A stretch of DNA of 64,000 nucleotides from Closterium sp. Naga37s-1 (Eukaryota; Streptophyta; Zygnematophyceae; Desmidiales; Closteriaceae), in contig CANJKZ010000820.1 in the NCBI GenBank assembly GCA_947471745.1, forward strand, positions 2,083,501 through 2,147,500, written 5' to 3'. Below are positions 8,737 through 17,953 of this stretch, piece after piece. Each line of letters starts with the position of its first letter. Within the stretch, counting starts at the first letter, position 1. A program made the position numbers and the translations under genes. Under the pieces are notes generated by a model that did not search any database, was not told where the DNA came from, and saw only the letters and a list, made by a program, of their open reading frames with translations.

Positions 8737-11677
8737 CTATGATGGATTATACGCGTTTAGCGTATATACGCGTCTCGTATATACGCTACCGTATATACGC
8801 TAAACGCGGGAGGGGTCTGATCCAGGATACGCATTTCCAGGCAGCTAAAAAACTTTCCCGGGCAGGGCAGAAAACCCTTCTGGGAGTGCAGCAAGGGGGG
8901 TTTCTGGTGGGTTGTGTTTCTCCAAAAAAAAATTCCCCATAACAAAATTTTCCCCCATATAAAAATTATCCCCCATAGTCTACTCTACCCCCCTACTCCC
9001 CCCCTACTTCCTAGTCTACTCTACCCCCCTACTCCCCCTACTCCCCCCCTACTTCCTAGTCTACTCTACCCCCCTACTCCCTCTACTGATACTCGTCCGC
9101 CAAGACCTCCTCCTCATCTTCCTCCTCCTCCATCTCTTCCGCGATCTCGTAGCCAGCGGGGATTGGCGGCTCCACCTCATTCCCGCGCACAACTCCCGGC
9201 ATAACATCATGGCGCGTGTGCCATCCACGCACAACGTTCCAGTTGTGCGTGACGTATACCAAATCCGAGCACTTAGCGGATCCGAGACGGTTCCGGCGCG
9301 CAGTGTGGACTGATTCCCACTTCGCCCATCCACGCTCACACGGAGATGCCGAGACGGGCTGCGAGAGAATCTTTACGACGAGCGACGCCATCTGCGGCGC
9401 ATCCGTCCCATTCCACTGCCACCACTTAACCATGCTGTAAGTGCCCGCCTTTACCTTCTCCCTCTGTGCAATGGCTTCAGGCATCCCGAAACTCCCTTTG
9501 AGGTCAAGGAAAGACCCTAGCTGGTCCCCCAATGCGAGTAAATAGTCGCACTCATCATCCCCCTCCTTCCCCCAATTGGTGAGGAACTCCGCATGCTTGG
9601 TGAGGAACGCCTTGAACACCCTTGTGCATTCCGCATCCCCGCCGAAGATGTCCTCCTCTTGGTTGGCAGGGTTGAGGATGCGTCCCGCCACGTGCATGGC
9701 GCATGCAAGACTCCCGTCCCACCTGTCTTTCAGGATTTTGCGAATCTGCTGCTTGTCGGTGCTGGACAGCTGCTCCTCATCCGCCTCGACAATGGCCTCC
9801 ACATCCTCGGTAAGTTGGAGCATAACGTCGTACATTCGCCCCATCATCCTCTTAGCTTCCCCATCCGTCTGCCGCATTGCCGTGTAGGGAACTTCATGAG
9901 CTTCACGAAGAACTCTGCGGTCTTCCACCAAGCCGCATCGAGTACCAGCGCGGCAAACCCATCCGCTGCTTTCTGTCGATCCGCATCCCCCGCCGCCCAA
10001 GCTTTCCACAGGTCGGAGAGCACCATCTGCGTAAGGGAGTTACGAAGAGCACAAAGACGGGACACCGATATATACTGGGTGCCGAAGCGAGTCCCCGCTG
10101 GCTTCAACGCCTGCTTCACGGTCCCCTCCACTAGCTCCAGCGTCCGCAAGTACCCCCGCGTCCAGTGGTGGTTGCGGGCGAACGAACTCATTTCCCCAGT
10201 CCGCTCCACCACCCTTTTCGCCCACCCAAGCTTCCCCACATCCTCCATGAGGAGATCCAGGACGTGGGTCGCACAAGGGACAATCTCGATGTGGGGCCAT
10301 TCCGCAATCATCTGCCGGCAGGCAGACGCGTAGTTGGAGCCCCCGTCCATACAAAAGGCGACGATGTTCTCCGCACCCACCTCCTCCACCACGGGCTTCA
10401 GTAACCCCGCAATATAACCCCCCGTCTTCTTCTCGATGTTGCAGCCCACGCACACATGCATCACGGCGCCCGCGTCGTTAACGAGGAAGACATTCGCCTG
10501 CGGCCTCCCGGCCCTGTCCGTCATCATGTCGGACGCGACGGTTACTCCAGTCTTCTTCCAGCTTGCTTTGATGCCCACCAACCCGCTTTCGATGCCACGG
10601 CGGCATGCTTGCAGACCTGTACCGCCGATGTACTTCCGCCCTGGAGGAACATAACCGTCGCCGGCGCGGGCGACGTCCCTCATTGCGTTGACGAAGAGAG
10701 GATGGTCTACGATCTGCTCCGCGATGTGACATCCCGCAAACATCAGCGCCAGCGACTGATGTGCATCGCGCTTTTTCGCTGCTGCATCACCATCGAGATA
10801 GTCGGTTATGCGGGACCGCTTCCCGCTTGGGTGCACCGAGGCAATCGCAGCCTCAGTCGATCTACGCTTTTCCTCTGCATCAGCGGCCTTCTTCTCATAC
10901 ATGGACTTCATCGCGAGGCGAACATCAGCCGGTGCATTCTTGCAGAGTGACACCTCCCGGCGCTTCATGTTCTTCCATGACGTCAGGTGTTGCGCGCAAC
11001 GGATGGCGGCACCAGAGAAGACAAGGGGGCAGTATTTGCATTCCTACTGCTGTGCCTTGCCCTCTTCCCGCTTTATGAGCCTGAAGTTTTTAAACACAGG
11101 GTGTTTAACGTCTGGAAGGTATTCCCGTGACGCAGTCGGAGGAACCCTCGCACTCTCCTCAGTCTGGACGGACGGCGATGTGGTAGGTGGAGAACAAGAC
11201 ATAGCGCGCTAGCTAGCTAGCGGGAGTTGATAACCGAATGAGATGGACATTTTGACGAGTGGCTAAATAGCATGCTGGGTGACGGGGATGAGGACACGAG
11301 TGGTTGGACTGGATAGATGATGTGTGTTTGAATGCGGTGAAGCGGAGCGATTGAATTGTGGAGACGTGCTTGCGCGACTCGACATACTTGACCATGCAAT
11401 TCTGAACGTGCAAATTGTGAAGGTGGTAATCGCGACTCCAGGTCACGATTCCAATTTCCAGCCACGACAGCCACCTGACGTGCAATCTGAGATCACAGAA
11501 TTGCTCGTCGTGCAATTCCGCTGCTTTTGAGCAATTCGAAAAATTTTGGGTAGGCGGGCTGCCCCGAAAAACTTTTGGGCTGCGTATAGCGTTTTCGCTA
11601 GCGTTTCGCGTATAGCGTGTACACGCTAGCGTAGAAACGCTACACGCAAAAGGTACAAAGCGTATAATCCAACATAG
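8737..11677 (-). mobile_element. hAT DNA transposon inserted in N1
   Basis: Terminal inverted repeats of 18 bp (CTATGWTGGATTATACGC, one mismatch) bound a 2941-bp element. The 8-bp target duplication GTCTCTGC is exact at 8729-8736 and 11678-11685; 8 bp is the hAT hallmark. Subterminal regions carry repeated GCGTATA / TATATACGC motifs that may be transposase binding sites. It encodes one minus-strand transposase. The insertion fell in the GTCTCTGCTGGCGG minisatellite of N1. Confidence 0.92.
9083..11202 (-). pseudogene. hAT transposase (BED finger, DUF659, dimerisation domain), broken
   Basis: The frame begins at the ATG at 11202-11200. A BED-type zinc finger follows (CKYCPLVFSGAAIRCAQHL), then the DUF659-like catalytic core with TVASDMMTDRAGRPQANVFL, VAFCMDGGSNYASACR and the diagnostic CATHVLDLLMEDVGKLGWAK. 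The C-terminus holds the hAT dimerisation signature (SPCERGWAKWESVHTARRNR, then LGSAKCSDLVYVTHNW) and an acidic tail. It cuts and pastes the element by DDE chemistry. Two lesions are visible: an in-frame TAG at 11046-11044 just before the zinc finger, and a frame change near 9885 between the core and the dimerisation region. The rest is well preserved, so inactivation looks recent. Confidence 0.88.
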
Positions 11678-12300
11678 GTCTCTGCTGGCGGTGAAGCTGC
11701 TGGTGGTGAAGCTGCTTGCGGGGTCTCTCTGCTGGCGGTGGAGCTGCTGGCGGGGTCTCTCTGCTGGCGGTGGAGCTGCTGGCGGGGTCTCTCTGCTGGC
11801 GGTGGAGCTGCTGGCGGGGTCTCTCTGCTGGAGGTGAAGCTGCTGGCGGGGTCTCTCTGCTGGCGGTGGAGCTGCTGGCGGGGTCTCTCTGCTGGCGGTG
11901 GAGCTGCTGGCGGGGTCTCTCTGCTGGTGGTGTAACTGCTGGCGGGGTCTCTCTGCTGGCGGTGTAGCTGCTGGCGGGGTCTCTGCTGGCGGTGGAGCTG
12001 CTGGCGGGGTCTCTCTGCTGGCGGTGTAGCTGCTGGCGGGGTCTCTGCTGGCGGTGGAGCTGCTGGCGGGGTCTCTCTCCTGGCGGTGAAGCTGCTGGCG
12101 GGGTCTCTCTGCTGGCGGTGAAGCTGCTGGCGGGGTCTCTCTGCTGGCGGTGGAGCTGCTGGCGGGGATCTGCTGGCGGGGTCTCTGCTGGCGGGGATCT
12201 CTGCTGGCGGGGGTCTCTGCTGGCGAAGTCTCTGCCGGCGGGGTCTCTGCTGGCGGGGTCTCTGGTGGCGGGGGGTCTCTGCTGGCGGTGTCGCTGACGT
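11678..12300. repeat. 32-bp minisatellite of N1
   Basis: Roughly 18 imperfect copies of a unit built from CTGCTGGCGGGGTCTCTCTG plus CTGGCGGTGGAG. Long open frames on both strands here arise from the period and composition and are not treated as genes. N2 contains the same TCTCTGCTGGCGGGG core in a 17-bp period. Confidence 0.9.
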
Positions 12301-12976
12301 TGTAGCTGCTGGCGGTTGGCACTGGTGCTGGTGCAGCTGATGGGGCGCGACGAGTGGGACGAGTTGCAGACGGGCTACCGGCTGGGCGGGATCTGACGGT
12401 GTGCGGGGGATGGGCTGCAGCAGCAGAGGGCGCGCGAGCGCTGGTGCGATCGCCGGTGCGCTAGCGGTCGTCGCTGGTGTGCCGCCGCCACTCCCTTCCC
12501 CCCTTCCCCCCACAGCGTTCCGCCGCCACTCCCTTCCCCCTGTCCCTCTCCACAGCGATCCGCCGCCACTCCCTTCCCCTCCTCCCTCTCCTCCCCACAG
12601 CGATCCCCGCTGCACACGCGAACAGTCGCGACGGATGGGGGTGATGAGCAGGGGGCGGGGGGAATGCGACGGGCAGAGCGACGACGGGCGAAGGAGCGGC
12701 TGGGGCGACAAAAAGCGGGGCGACGGACGGAGTCGCAGGTGCGTGGGCGAACGCGCTGGCTGGTGGCGCTCGCGGGTCCGTCGGCGGGTTCGTCGGCGGA
12801 TCCGTGGGCGGGCTCGCTTGTCCGCTTGCGAGCTCGCTGGCGGGTCCGTTGGCGGGCTCGTTGGCGTGCTCGTTGGCGGGTCCGTTGGCGGAATCGTCGG
12901 CGGGTCTACGTGCAGCAGCGGGCGGGAATGGTGGGCCCATTATCTTAGGTCTACGGATCTTAATCGCTCAATACCA

Positions 12977-13216
12977 TGTCACGATAGCGTCTTAACTAGC
13001 GAACGGGTTTAACTAGTAGGCCTAGGCTTACTAGCCTAGGCCAAGCGGGAGTCGAGAGAGTTGTGCCAAGGAGAATTGAGAATGGGTTAGGTTCACTATA
13101 GCACACAAGGTACATATAGCAAACTAGCCAAGGTGCACCACCATATAAGCAAATATATAACTACACTAACACTAACTACAAACAGTTAAATAAACTATGC
13201 AAAACATAGTTTGACA
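12977..13216 (-). repeat. N1 5' LTR
   Basis: 240-bp partner of 8045-8284. On the minus strand it is followed by primer site TGGTATTGAGCG, and 38 nt after the primer-site start by GGGCCCACC (12938-12930). Confidence 0.9.
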
Positions 13217-13294
13217 CCTCACACTCCCACCGCATGCCCCTCACGCTCCCACCGCATGCCCCTCACACTCCCACCGCATGCCCCTCATACTCAC

Positions 13295-13559
13295 CGCAAG
13301 AGCGCCGATGAAAGGCACATCGTCAAAGTAGGTGACGCTCCACTTGGCATAATCATCATCGTACATGTTCCTGTTCGCATTGTCCAGGGACAAGGTGATC
13401 ACATCCACACCGTCCGCCACAGCCTGATCAATGGCTGCAAAGACGTCTGCGGCGTTAGTGACTGTGGTGCCAACGTCAAGCCAGTACACCTTGTAGATGG
13501 CCACGCCACTGATGGTGCCTCCGCCAAGCACCTCCACGCCGCTGTTGCTCGTTGCTTCT
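13295..13559 (-). pseudogene. Subtilase exon 4: central S8 domain
   Basis: The acceptor CTCTCAG is at 13562-13560 and the donor GCG/GTGAGT at 13295. The translation includes SGVEVLGGGTISGVAIYKVYW and NAADVFAAIDQAVADGVDVI, a close match to the ARIAVYKVCW and AFDQAIADGVDVISLSLG segments of plant subtilases. It ends VPFIGALA. Splicing to 7394 gives GALA-AGVTVALAVGDEG in frame, the normal order of the fold. Confidence 0.8.
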
Positions 13560-13999
13560 CTGAGAGTGGAGATGCATGGGACGGGCGAGGAGCGGGTATG
13601 AGGGGACAGGACAAGGGAGGAGTGTGTAGGAGGGGACACATGGGACAGGGGAGGAACCGGTATGAGGGCGATTTCCATGCCATGCACATTCACATACTCT
13701 TCTTCCCACCCCCTTGTCTGCCTAACCACTGTAAACGGAGCCATTGACGTGCTACACTACACCATGTCTCGACTGTCAGAACTTGAGCTTAGAATCGATG
13801 CATTAGTAATGAGCTTGAAGCTCCTTAACTACATCCAGGATGAGCTAGGTATGGATGCGGAGGGAATCGGGGGCAATCTCTAGGGATTGAGGGCTAACAT
13901 TAACAACGATTTGCCATGGTTCAGAATGGCATGACACTCTCACTACACATCCTAGCACTCATTTAGCATCCCTGCACTACTGTCCATCCCTGCACTCAC

Positions 14000-14165
14000 C
14001 CGGCACACCATGTGCCATGGCCATCCGAATCCCGTGGGGAGAGCGGACGGCAGACCCCGCATGGAAGACGCACCCTCTGATGATCTTGTTGTTACATGCA
14101 AAGTCGCTTGTAGTGGGACACAGACACGTGCCCGCCCACCCGGCAGGGAGTGTGCTGCTGTAGCC
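14000..14165 (-). pseudogene. Subtilase exon 3: catalytic His block
   Basis: The acceptor CCCCACCAG is at 14168-14166 and the donor GCCGG/GTGAGT at 14000. The first part reads STLPAGWAGTC and DFACNNKIIRG, the family's conserved segment before the His site. The His block DSDGHGTWCAG is present but in a different frame from the first part. The expected SPRDSDGHGT would be restored by removing two bases near 14030-14037, so this is a frameshift in a host gene. Confidence 0.7.
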
Positions 14166-14332
14166 CTGGTGGGGGGGAGGAGGGGTGGAGGGTAGCTAAG
14201 GTAGAAAAACAAGCTCGTAAGCCTCAAACATTTTTCATAGAAAAGCTTGCGTGAATATTGAGGGTAGGATCATAAGGTGAACAGTGAGGGTGGGCCCATA
14301 AGGTGAACAGTGAGGGTGGGAGTTGAGCTTAC

Positions 14333-14606
14333 AGTGTCGTCAAAGGAGGGGTGCTCCGGCCACACGCCCCTGTCCACAATCCCAATCACCGTGCCTTCAC
14401 CGTCGCTCGGCGCTCCAGCCGGAGTGGCAGCAGTGGCAGCACGGGCGTGGGGCAGCTTGAGAGACTTGTAAGAGTCGGCAACAGTGATGGTGCGGCATGT
14501 GATGGTGCGAGAGGGCGTGACGGACGCCACGGAGGGGTGCCGCCTCATGCGCTGCACCTGCGCTGCCGTGAGGGTCATTGCGAAGTCGTTCGACGCGTGC
14601 GTGTAG
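14333..14606 (-). pseudogene. Subtilase exon 2: end of I9 and catalytic Asp block
   Basis: The acceptor TCTCAG is at 14609-14607 and the donor ACACT/GTAAGC at 14333. The translation starts SYTHASNDFAMTLTAAQVQR and includes HPSVASVTPSR, the cleavage end of I9. It then reaches GTVIGIVDRGVWPEHPSFDD, the peptidase S8 Asp block; most family members read VDTGVWPE, so an Arg replaces the usual Thr. The preceding intron carries a 22-bp tandem array. Confidence 0.75.
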
Positions 14607-14775
14607 CTGAGACGTCGGGAGGAACGGCGGCAGGGGACGACGAGGAAAGGAATTGCATGAGTTGTTTGGTGGTACTGTGGGTAGTATGAATGATGGAGGC
14701 GCCTTAGTGAACTTGTACGAGTGATGAGTGAGGTGGCGGTGCGGGGTGCACGAGTGATGAGTGAGCCTTGATGCC

Positions 14776-15127
14776 CACTCAAGTGAGCCACGAGGGCCAC
14801 TCAAGTGAGCCACGAGGGCCACTCAAGTGAGCCACGAGGGCCACTCAAGTGAGCCACGAGGGCCACTCAAGTGAGCCACGAGGGCCACTCAAGTGAGCCA
14901 CGAGGGCCACTCAAGTGAGCCACGAGGGCCACTCAAGTGAGCCACGAGGGCCACTCAAGTGAGCCACGAGGGCCACTCAAGTGAGCCACGAGGGCCACTC
15001 AAGTGAGCCACGAGGGCCACTCAAGTGAGCCACGAGGGCCACTCAAGTGAGCCACGAGGCCCACTCAAGTGAGCCACGAGGCCCACTCAAGTGAGCCACG
15101 AGGCCCACTCAAGTGAGCCACGAGGCC
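14776..15127. repeat. 22-bp minisatellite in a subtilase intron
   Basis: Sixteen head-to-tail copies of a CACTCAAGTGAGCCACGAGG-GC unit with no spacers. The last four copies share one variant base (GAGGCCC instead of GAGGGCC), which suggests local expansion of a variant copy. Confidence 0.95.
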
Positions 15128-15567
15128 TACGAGGGGTGACGTGGTGCCTTCGTCCCTCATCCTTTGTACCTAAGCTGCCGTGAGGGTCACTGAATGGCGA
15201 TTCAACGACGCTTGATGCATGAGCTGGGAAGAGAAGGTGAAAAGGAAGGCAGGGCATGAGAGGGAATGTAGCCTGGTGTTAACCATCCATCATGCTCCCA
15301 TAGCTTGCTGAATCCGTTTTACACTTGTCTCAATAACCACATCTCACGCTGGGTGCCCTGCACTGCACCACCTCCTCTCACATTTGCTGCAGCAGCAGCA
15401 GCGGCGGCGGCATCAGCAGCAGCAGCAAAAGGTGCAAGGGTACAAGCATGCTCTCACCTATAGAGCATCTTCCCGCCGTCCCGCATCACGGCCTGATGCA
15501 GCAGCCGCTAGCACAAACCACAAAATGCGCACAGCAATGAAGCCCCCACCTTCCTCATTCCCCTCAC

Positions 15568-15930
15568 CTGTGGACCATCTTCCCGGCATCCACCACCCTG
15601 TCTCTCAGCACGGCCTGCTGCATGCGCTGCAGCAGCTGCTTGAACGCCCTCACGCCCGGCAACCTCAGGTTCACCCGCGGCCGCCGCCGTGCATACCCCC
15701 TGCACCGCTGGTAGTTGTAGAAGCTGCAGCGGTGACAGGGGCACCAGAAGCAGTGCCAGCGCCATCGCTGGCTTTGTTGTCTGATGCGCCAGCGCCTGCC
15801 GTGTTGCCGTTAGGGTCGCTGTCCCAGGCGACCTTTGCTGCGTAGCCGGGGGTTCCCCCGCTGTAGGAGGCGACCGGAGGTGCGGAGCGCAGGCGGACGA
15901 TGTAGAGCGCGGAGGCATGGGGGGAGGAAG
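15568..15930 (-). pseudogene. Subtilase exon 1 seen: I9 propeptide, N-terminal half
   Basis: A polypyrimidine tract and CAG precede 15930. The exon reads SALYIVRLRSAPPVASYSGG, the start of an I9 inhibitor domain. An Ala/Gly/Ser-rich insert follows, then VNLRLPGVRAFKQLLQRMQQ and AVLRDRVVDAGKMV, which match the helical part of the propeptide. The two halves are in different frames near 15670, meaning either a small undetected intron or a frameshift. The donor CACAG/GTGAGG lies at 15568. Joining it to the next exon reads MVHSYTHASNDFAM in frame, which supports both borders. Confidence 0.6.
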
Positions 15931-16637
15931 CTGCGGGGGGGAGGGGGGGAGAAAGGCAAGGAGAAGAGGGAGATGGGAGGTGGGAGGTGAGAGGGGGAGG
16001 GAGCGTGTAGTCAGAAGGCATGGGGAGAGGAGGGAGGGGAGGGGGGAAGGAAGCGGGAACAGGGCGAGGAGATTAGGAGAGATAGGGGATAAGAGGCTGG
16101 AGTGAGAGGTGGAGGGAGCTTCGTAGTGGGACTTAGACGTGAGGAGCATGGGGGGTGCAGAGCTGCAGGGTATTTTGGGAACATGATGAGGTTGGGATGA
16201 GGGAAACGATATGCCTGCCTGATCACAATGTTAGAAATTTGATCGTTCAAGGTAGCGATGCATACCAAAGTGCTGTCAAATATGATGTGTGTGATCTTTC
16301 AAGTAGCGGGATACATAAAGTAAGAGAATATACGTGGGGGAGAAAGCTGTGGGAGGTGAGAAAGGGCAAGAGAAGAGAGGAGATGGGGAGATGGAAGTGA
16401 GAAGATAAAAGAGGAGGGGACAGGTGGAGGAGCGTGGGGGTTACTACGGCATCTGCGGGTTGAATGCTGGTGAGCAGGGGCGAGGGAGAGAAGAGCGGAG
16501 GAGGGGGTGGGAGTGCAGCGCTAGACGGAGGACGTATTACAAAGGCATGCACGAGACTATTCTTGAGGCGCCTCAACATTAGGATGCTACGAGATGTGGT
16601 GTGTGGTAGGGCGGGAGAGCGTTACGGGTAAAGTGAG
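15931..16637. other. No gene recognised (purine-rich)
   Basis: AG-rich low-complexity sequence upstream of the first subtilase exon I can see. A leader exon or promoter for that gene would be expected here on the minus strand, but I cannot point to one. Confidence 0.4.
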
Positions 16638-17848
16638 TGTCAACGGGAGTTGTGTGTTGGACCAGTCCTCGCTTGGGCGCAGCCGACTTCGTGGTCGGGT
16701 GTGAGGAGAGCAGCCGACCTGCAGCAGTGGGCGAGCTCGTTGACGAAGAGGTTGACCTACACGGGGACCACTTCATGGGCGCCGACTTCAAGGTGGTGCC
16801 GACTTCAGGGAGGTCGACCTGGGAAGTCGACCTGCGGAGGGCGTCGACTTGGTGACGCCAACTTGGGGCAGCCGACTTGGGTGTGGTCGGCTGACAGGAC
16901 TGCTGGTCGACCTGGGGGTTGGTCGACCAGGCCTGCTGGTCGACTTGGTGGTTGGTCGACCAGTCGTGATGTCGACCTGGTGGTCGACTGGACAAGGTGG
17001 TCGACGAAGGAGGGGCCGACGTCGACCTTGACAAAAGCGTTCAGGACACCGAACAGCTGGGCGTCGAGTAGCAGGGCGTCAACTTGGTGACGCCGACTTC
17101 GGGTAGCCGACTTGGGTGGTCGGCTGACAACAGCGCTGGTCGACGTGGAGCTGGTCGACCAGGAGTGACGTCAACCTGGAGCTGGTCGACCAGGGGCGTG
17201 GTTGACCTGGTGAGGTCGACGTGAGGTGGTCGTCGACTTGGGAGGTCGACGGGCACATACAGGAGCAGCTGGTCGACGTGGTTGGCCGGTCGACCAGGTT
17301 ACCTGGGTGACGAGGTTCTGCGGAAGAGTGCGACGGTCGCCCAGGCGAAGTTGGCGAGTCCGACCTCGGTGGTGGTATCCCGAGGTCGACGTGGCGGATC
17401 AGGTGGAGTCGTCAGCACAAGGATGACCTGGTGTGTGCATTGTGCGGGTGACGAGGCTTAGCCCGCCAATCGTCTGCGAGCACCTGCGAAGTAGGTGCGC
17501 TGCTGTTCTGCGGGAGCAACGCTGGCACGCTATCAACCCACAGCGTTGGCACGCCGTCGACTTTGCACTGCTGGAGCGCGGTCGACCAAGTCGTGCTGGA
17601 GCGCGGTCGACCATGCTGCGCTGGCAGTCGACCGACCTGAATGCTAGCTCTGATGTAGTCTTGCTATGCCAACTTCTTGGTACCTTCTGCTGTCAACCTT
17701 TCTTAGTGAAACTCTTGTCAAATTACCCTCTGATCTAGCAAGTAGTGTGTGCACTAGGAAAACGACTTAGGAACAACGAACGCAGAGATCACACGAGCAC
17801 CCGTGCCTAGCCCGTAGTACAGCTCCCGTTGTAGTAGTTATCTCCGCA
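16638..17848 (+). repeat. Element E 5' LTR
   Basis: 1211 bp with very many GTCGAC / GGTCGACC palindromes and TCGGCTGACA repeats. It is followed by TGGTGCGGTGAG (from 17849), a plausible primer site that differs from the TGGTATCAGAGC type used by the other elements. Confidence 0.85.
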
Positions 17849-17953
17849 TGGTGCGGTGAGTGTGGAAGGCACACGACTTACCTTTCAGTCAGGCCGACGT
17901 AGTGGTCACTTACCTATTGTGTTTGTAGGCCGGCAGCTGTGCGAGTCACCGCC

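Larger units (their letters stand above)
8045..13216 (-). mobile_element. Non-coding LTR retrotransposon N1, carrying a hAT insert
   Basis: Two 240-bp LTRs (8045-8284 and 12977-13216) differ at about four sites, and CCTCA is duplicated on both sides (8040-8044, 13217-13221). On the minus strand the 5' LTR is the right one. A primer site TGGTATTGAGCG follows it (12976-12965), and a polypurine stretch CAGGGGGCG precedes the 3' LTR. Removing the internal hAT leaves about 2.2 kb with no recognisable gag or pol, mostly C-rich sequence and a 32-bp minisatellite. The LTRs share several blocks with N2 (GGCCTAGGCTTAGTAGCC, GGTTCACTATA, ACATATAGCAAAC). It looks structurally whole and young but must have been moved by another element's proteins. 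Confidence 0.85.
6005..15930 (-). pseudogene. Plant-type subtilisin-like serine protease (S8), probable pseudogene
   Basis: A minus-strand subtilase spread over at least six exons with consensus GT-AG borders. I place them at 15930-15568, 14606-14333, 14165-14000, 13559-13295, 7394-7276 and 6851-6005. Together they give an I9 propeptide, the Asp, His and Ser blocks of peptidase S8, and a C-terminal Fn3-like domain. Such enzymes are normally secreted endoproteases activated by removal of I9. I see no clear signal peptide, and little of the PA domain expected between the fifth and sixth exons. Damage includes an in-frame stop at 6513-6511, frame changes near 14030 and 6330, a frame conflict near 15670, Asp where the oxyanion Asn is expected, and a worn GTSMA motif. 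The 5.9-kb intron between exons 4 and 5 holds element N1. The family call is strong; whether the gene is dead or partly mis-spliced by my reading is less certain. Confidence 0.75.

Noticed and set aside
11626-12711. Long open frames rich in Ser/Ala/Pro on the minus strand, and Gly/Leu/Trp on the plus strand
   Set aside because: They are produced by the 32-bp minisatellite, whose composition and period keep frames open on both strands; no domain or start context supports a protein.
14776-15127. Regular 22-bp repeats resembling a CRISPR array
   Set aside because: The copies are directly adjacent with no unique spacers, there are no cas genes, and the array lies in a spliced intron of a eukaryotic gene.
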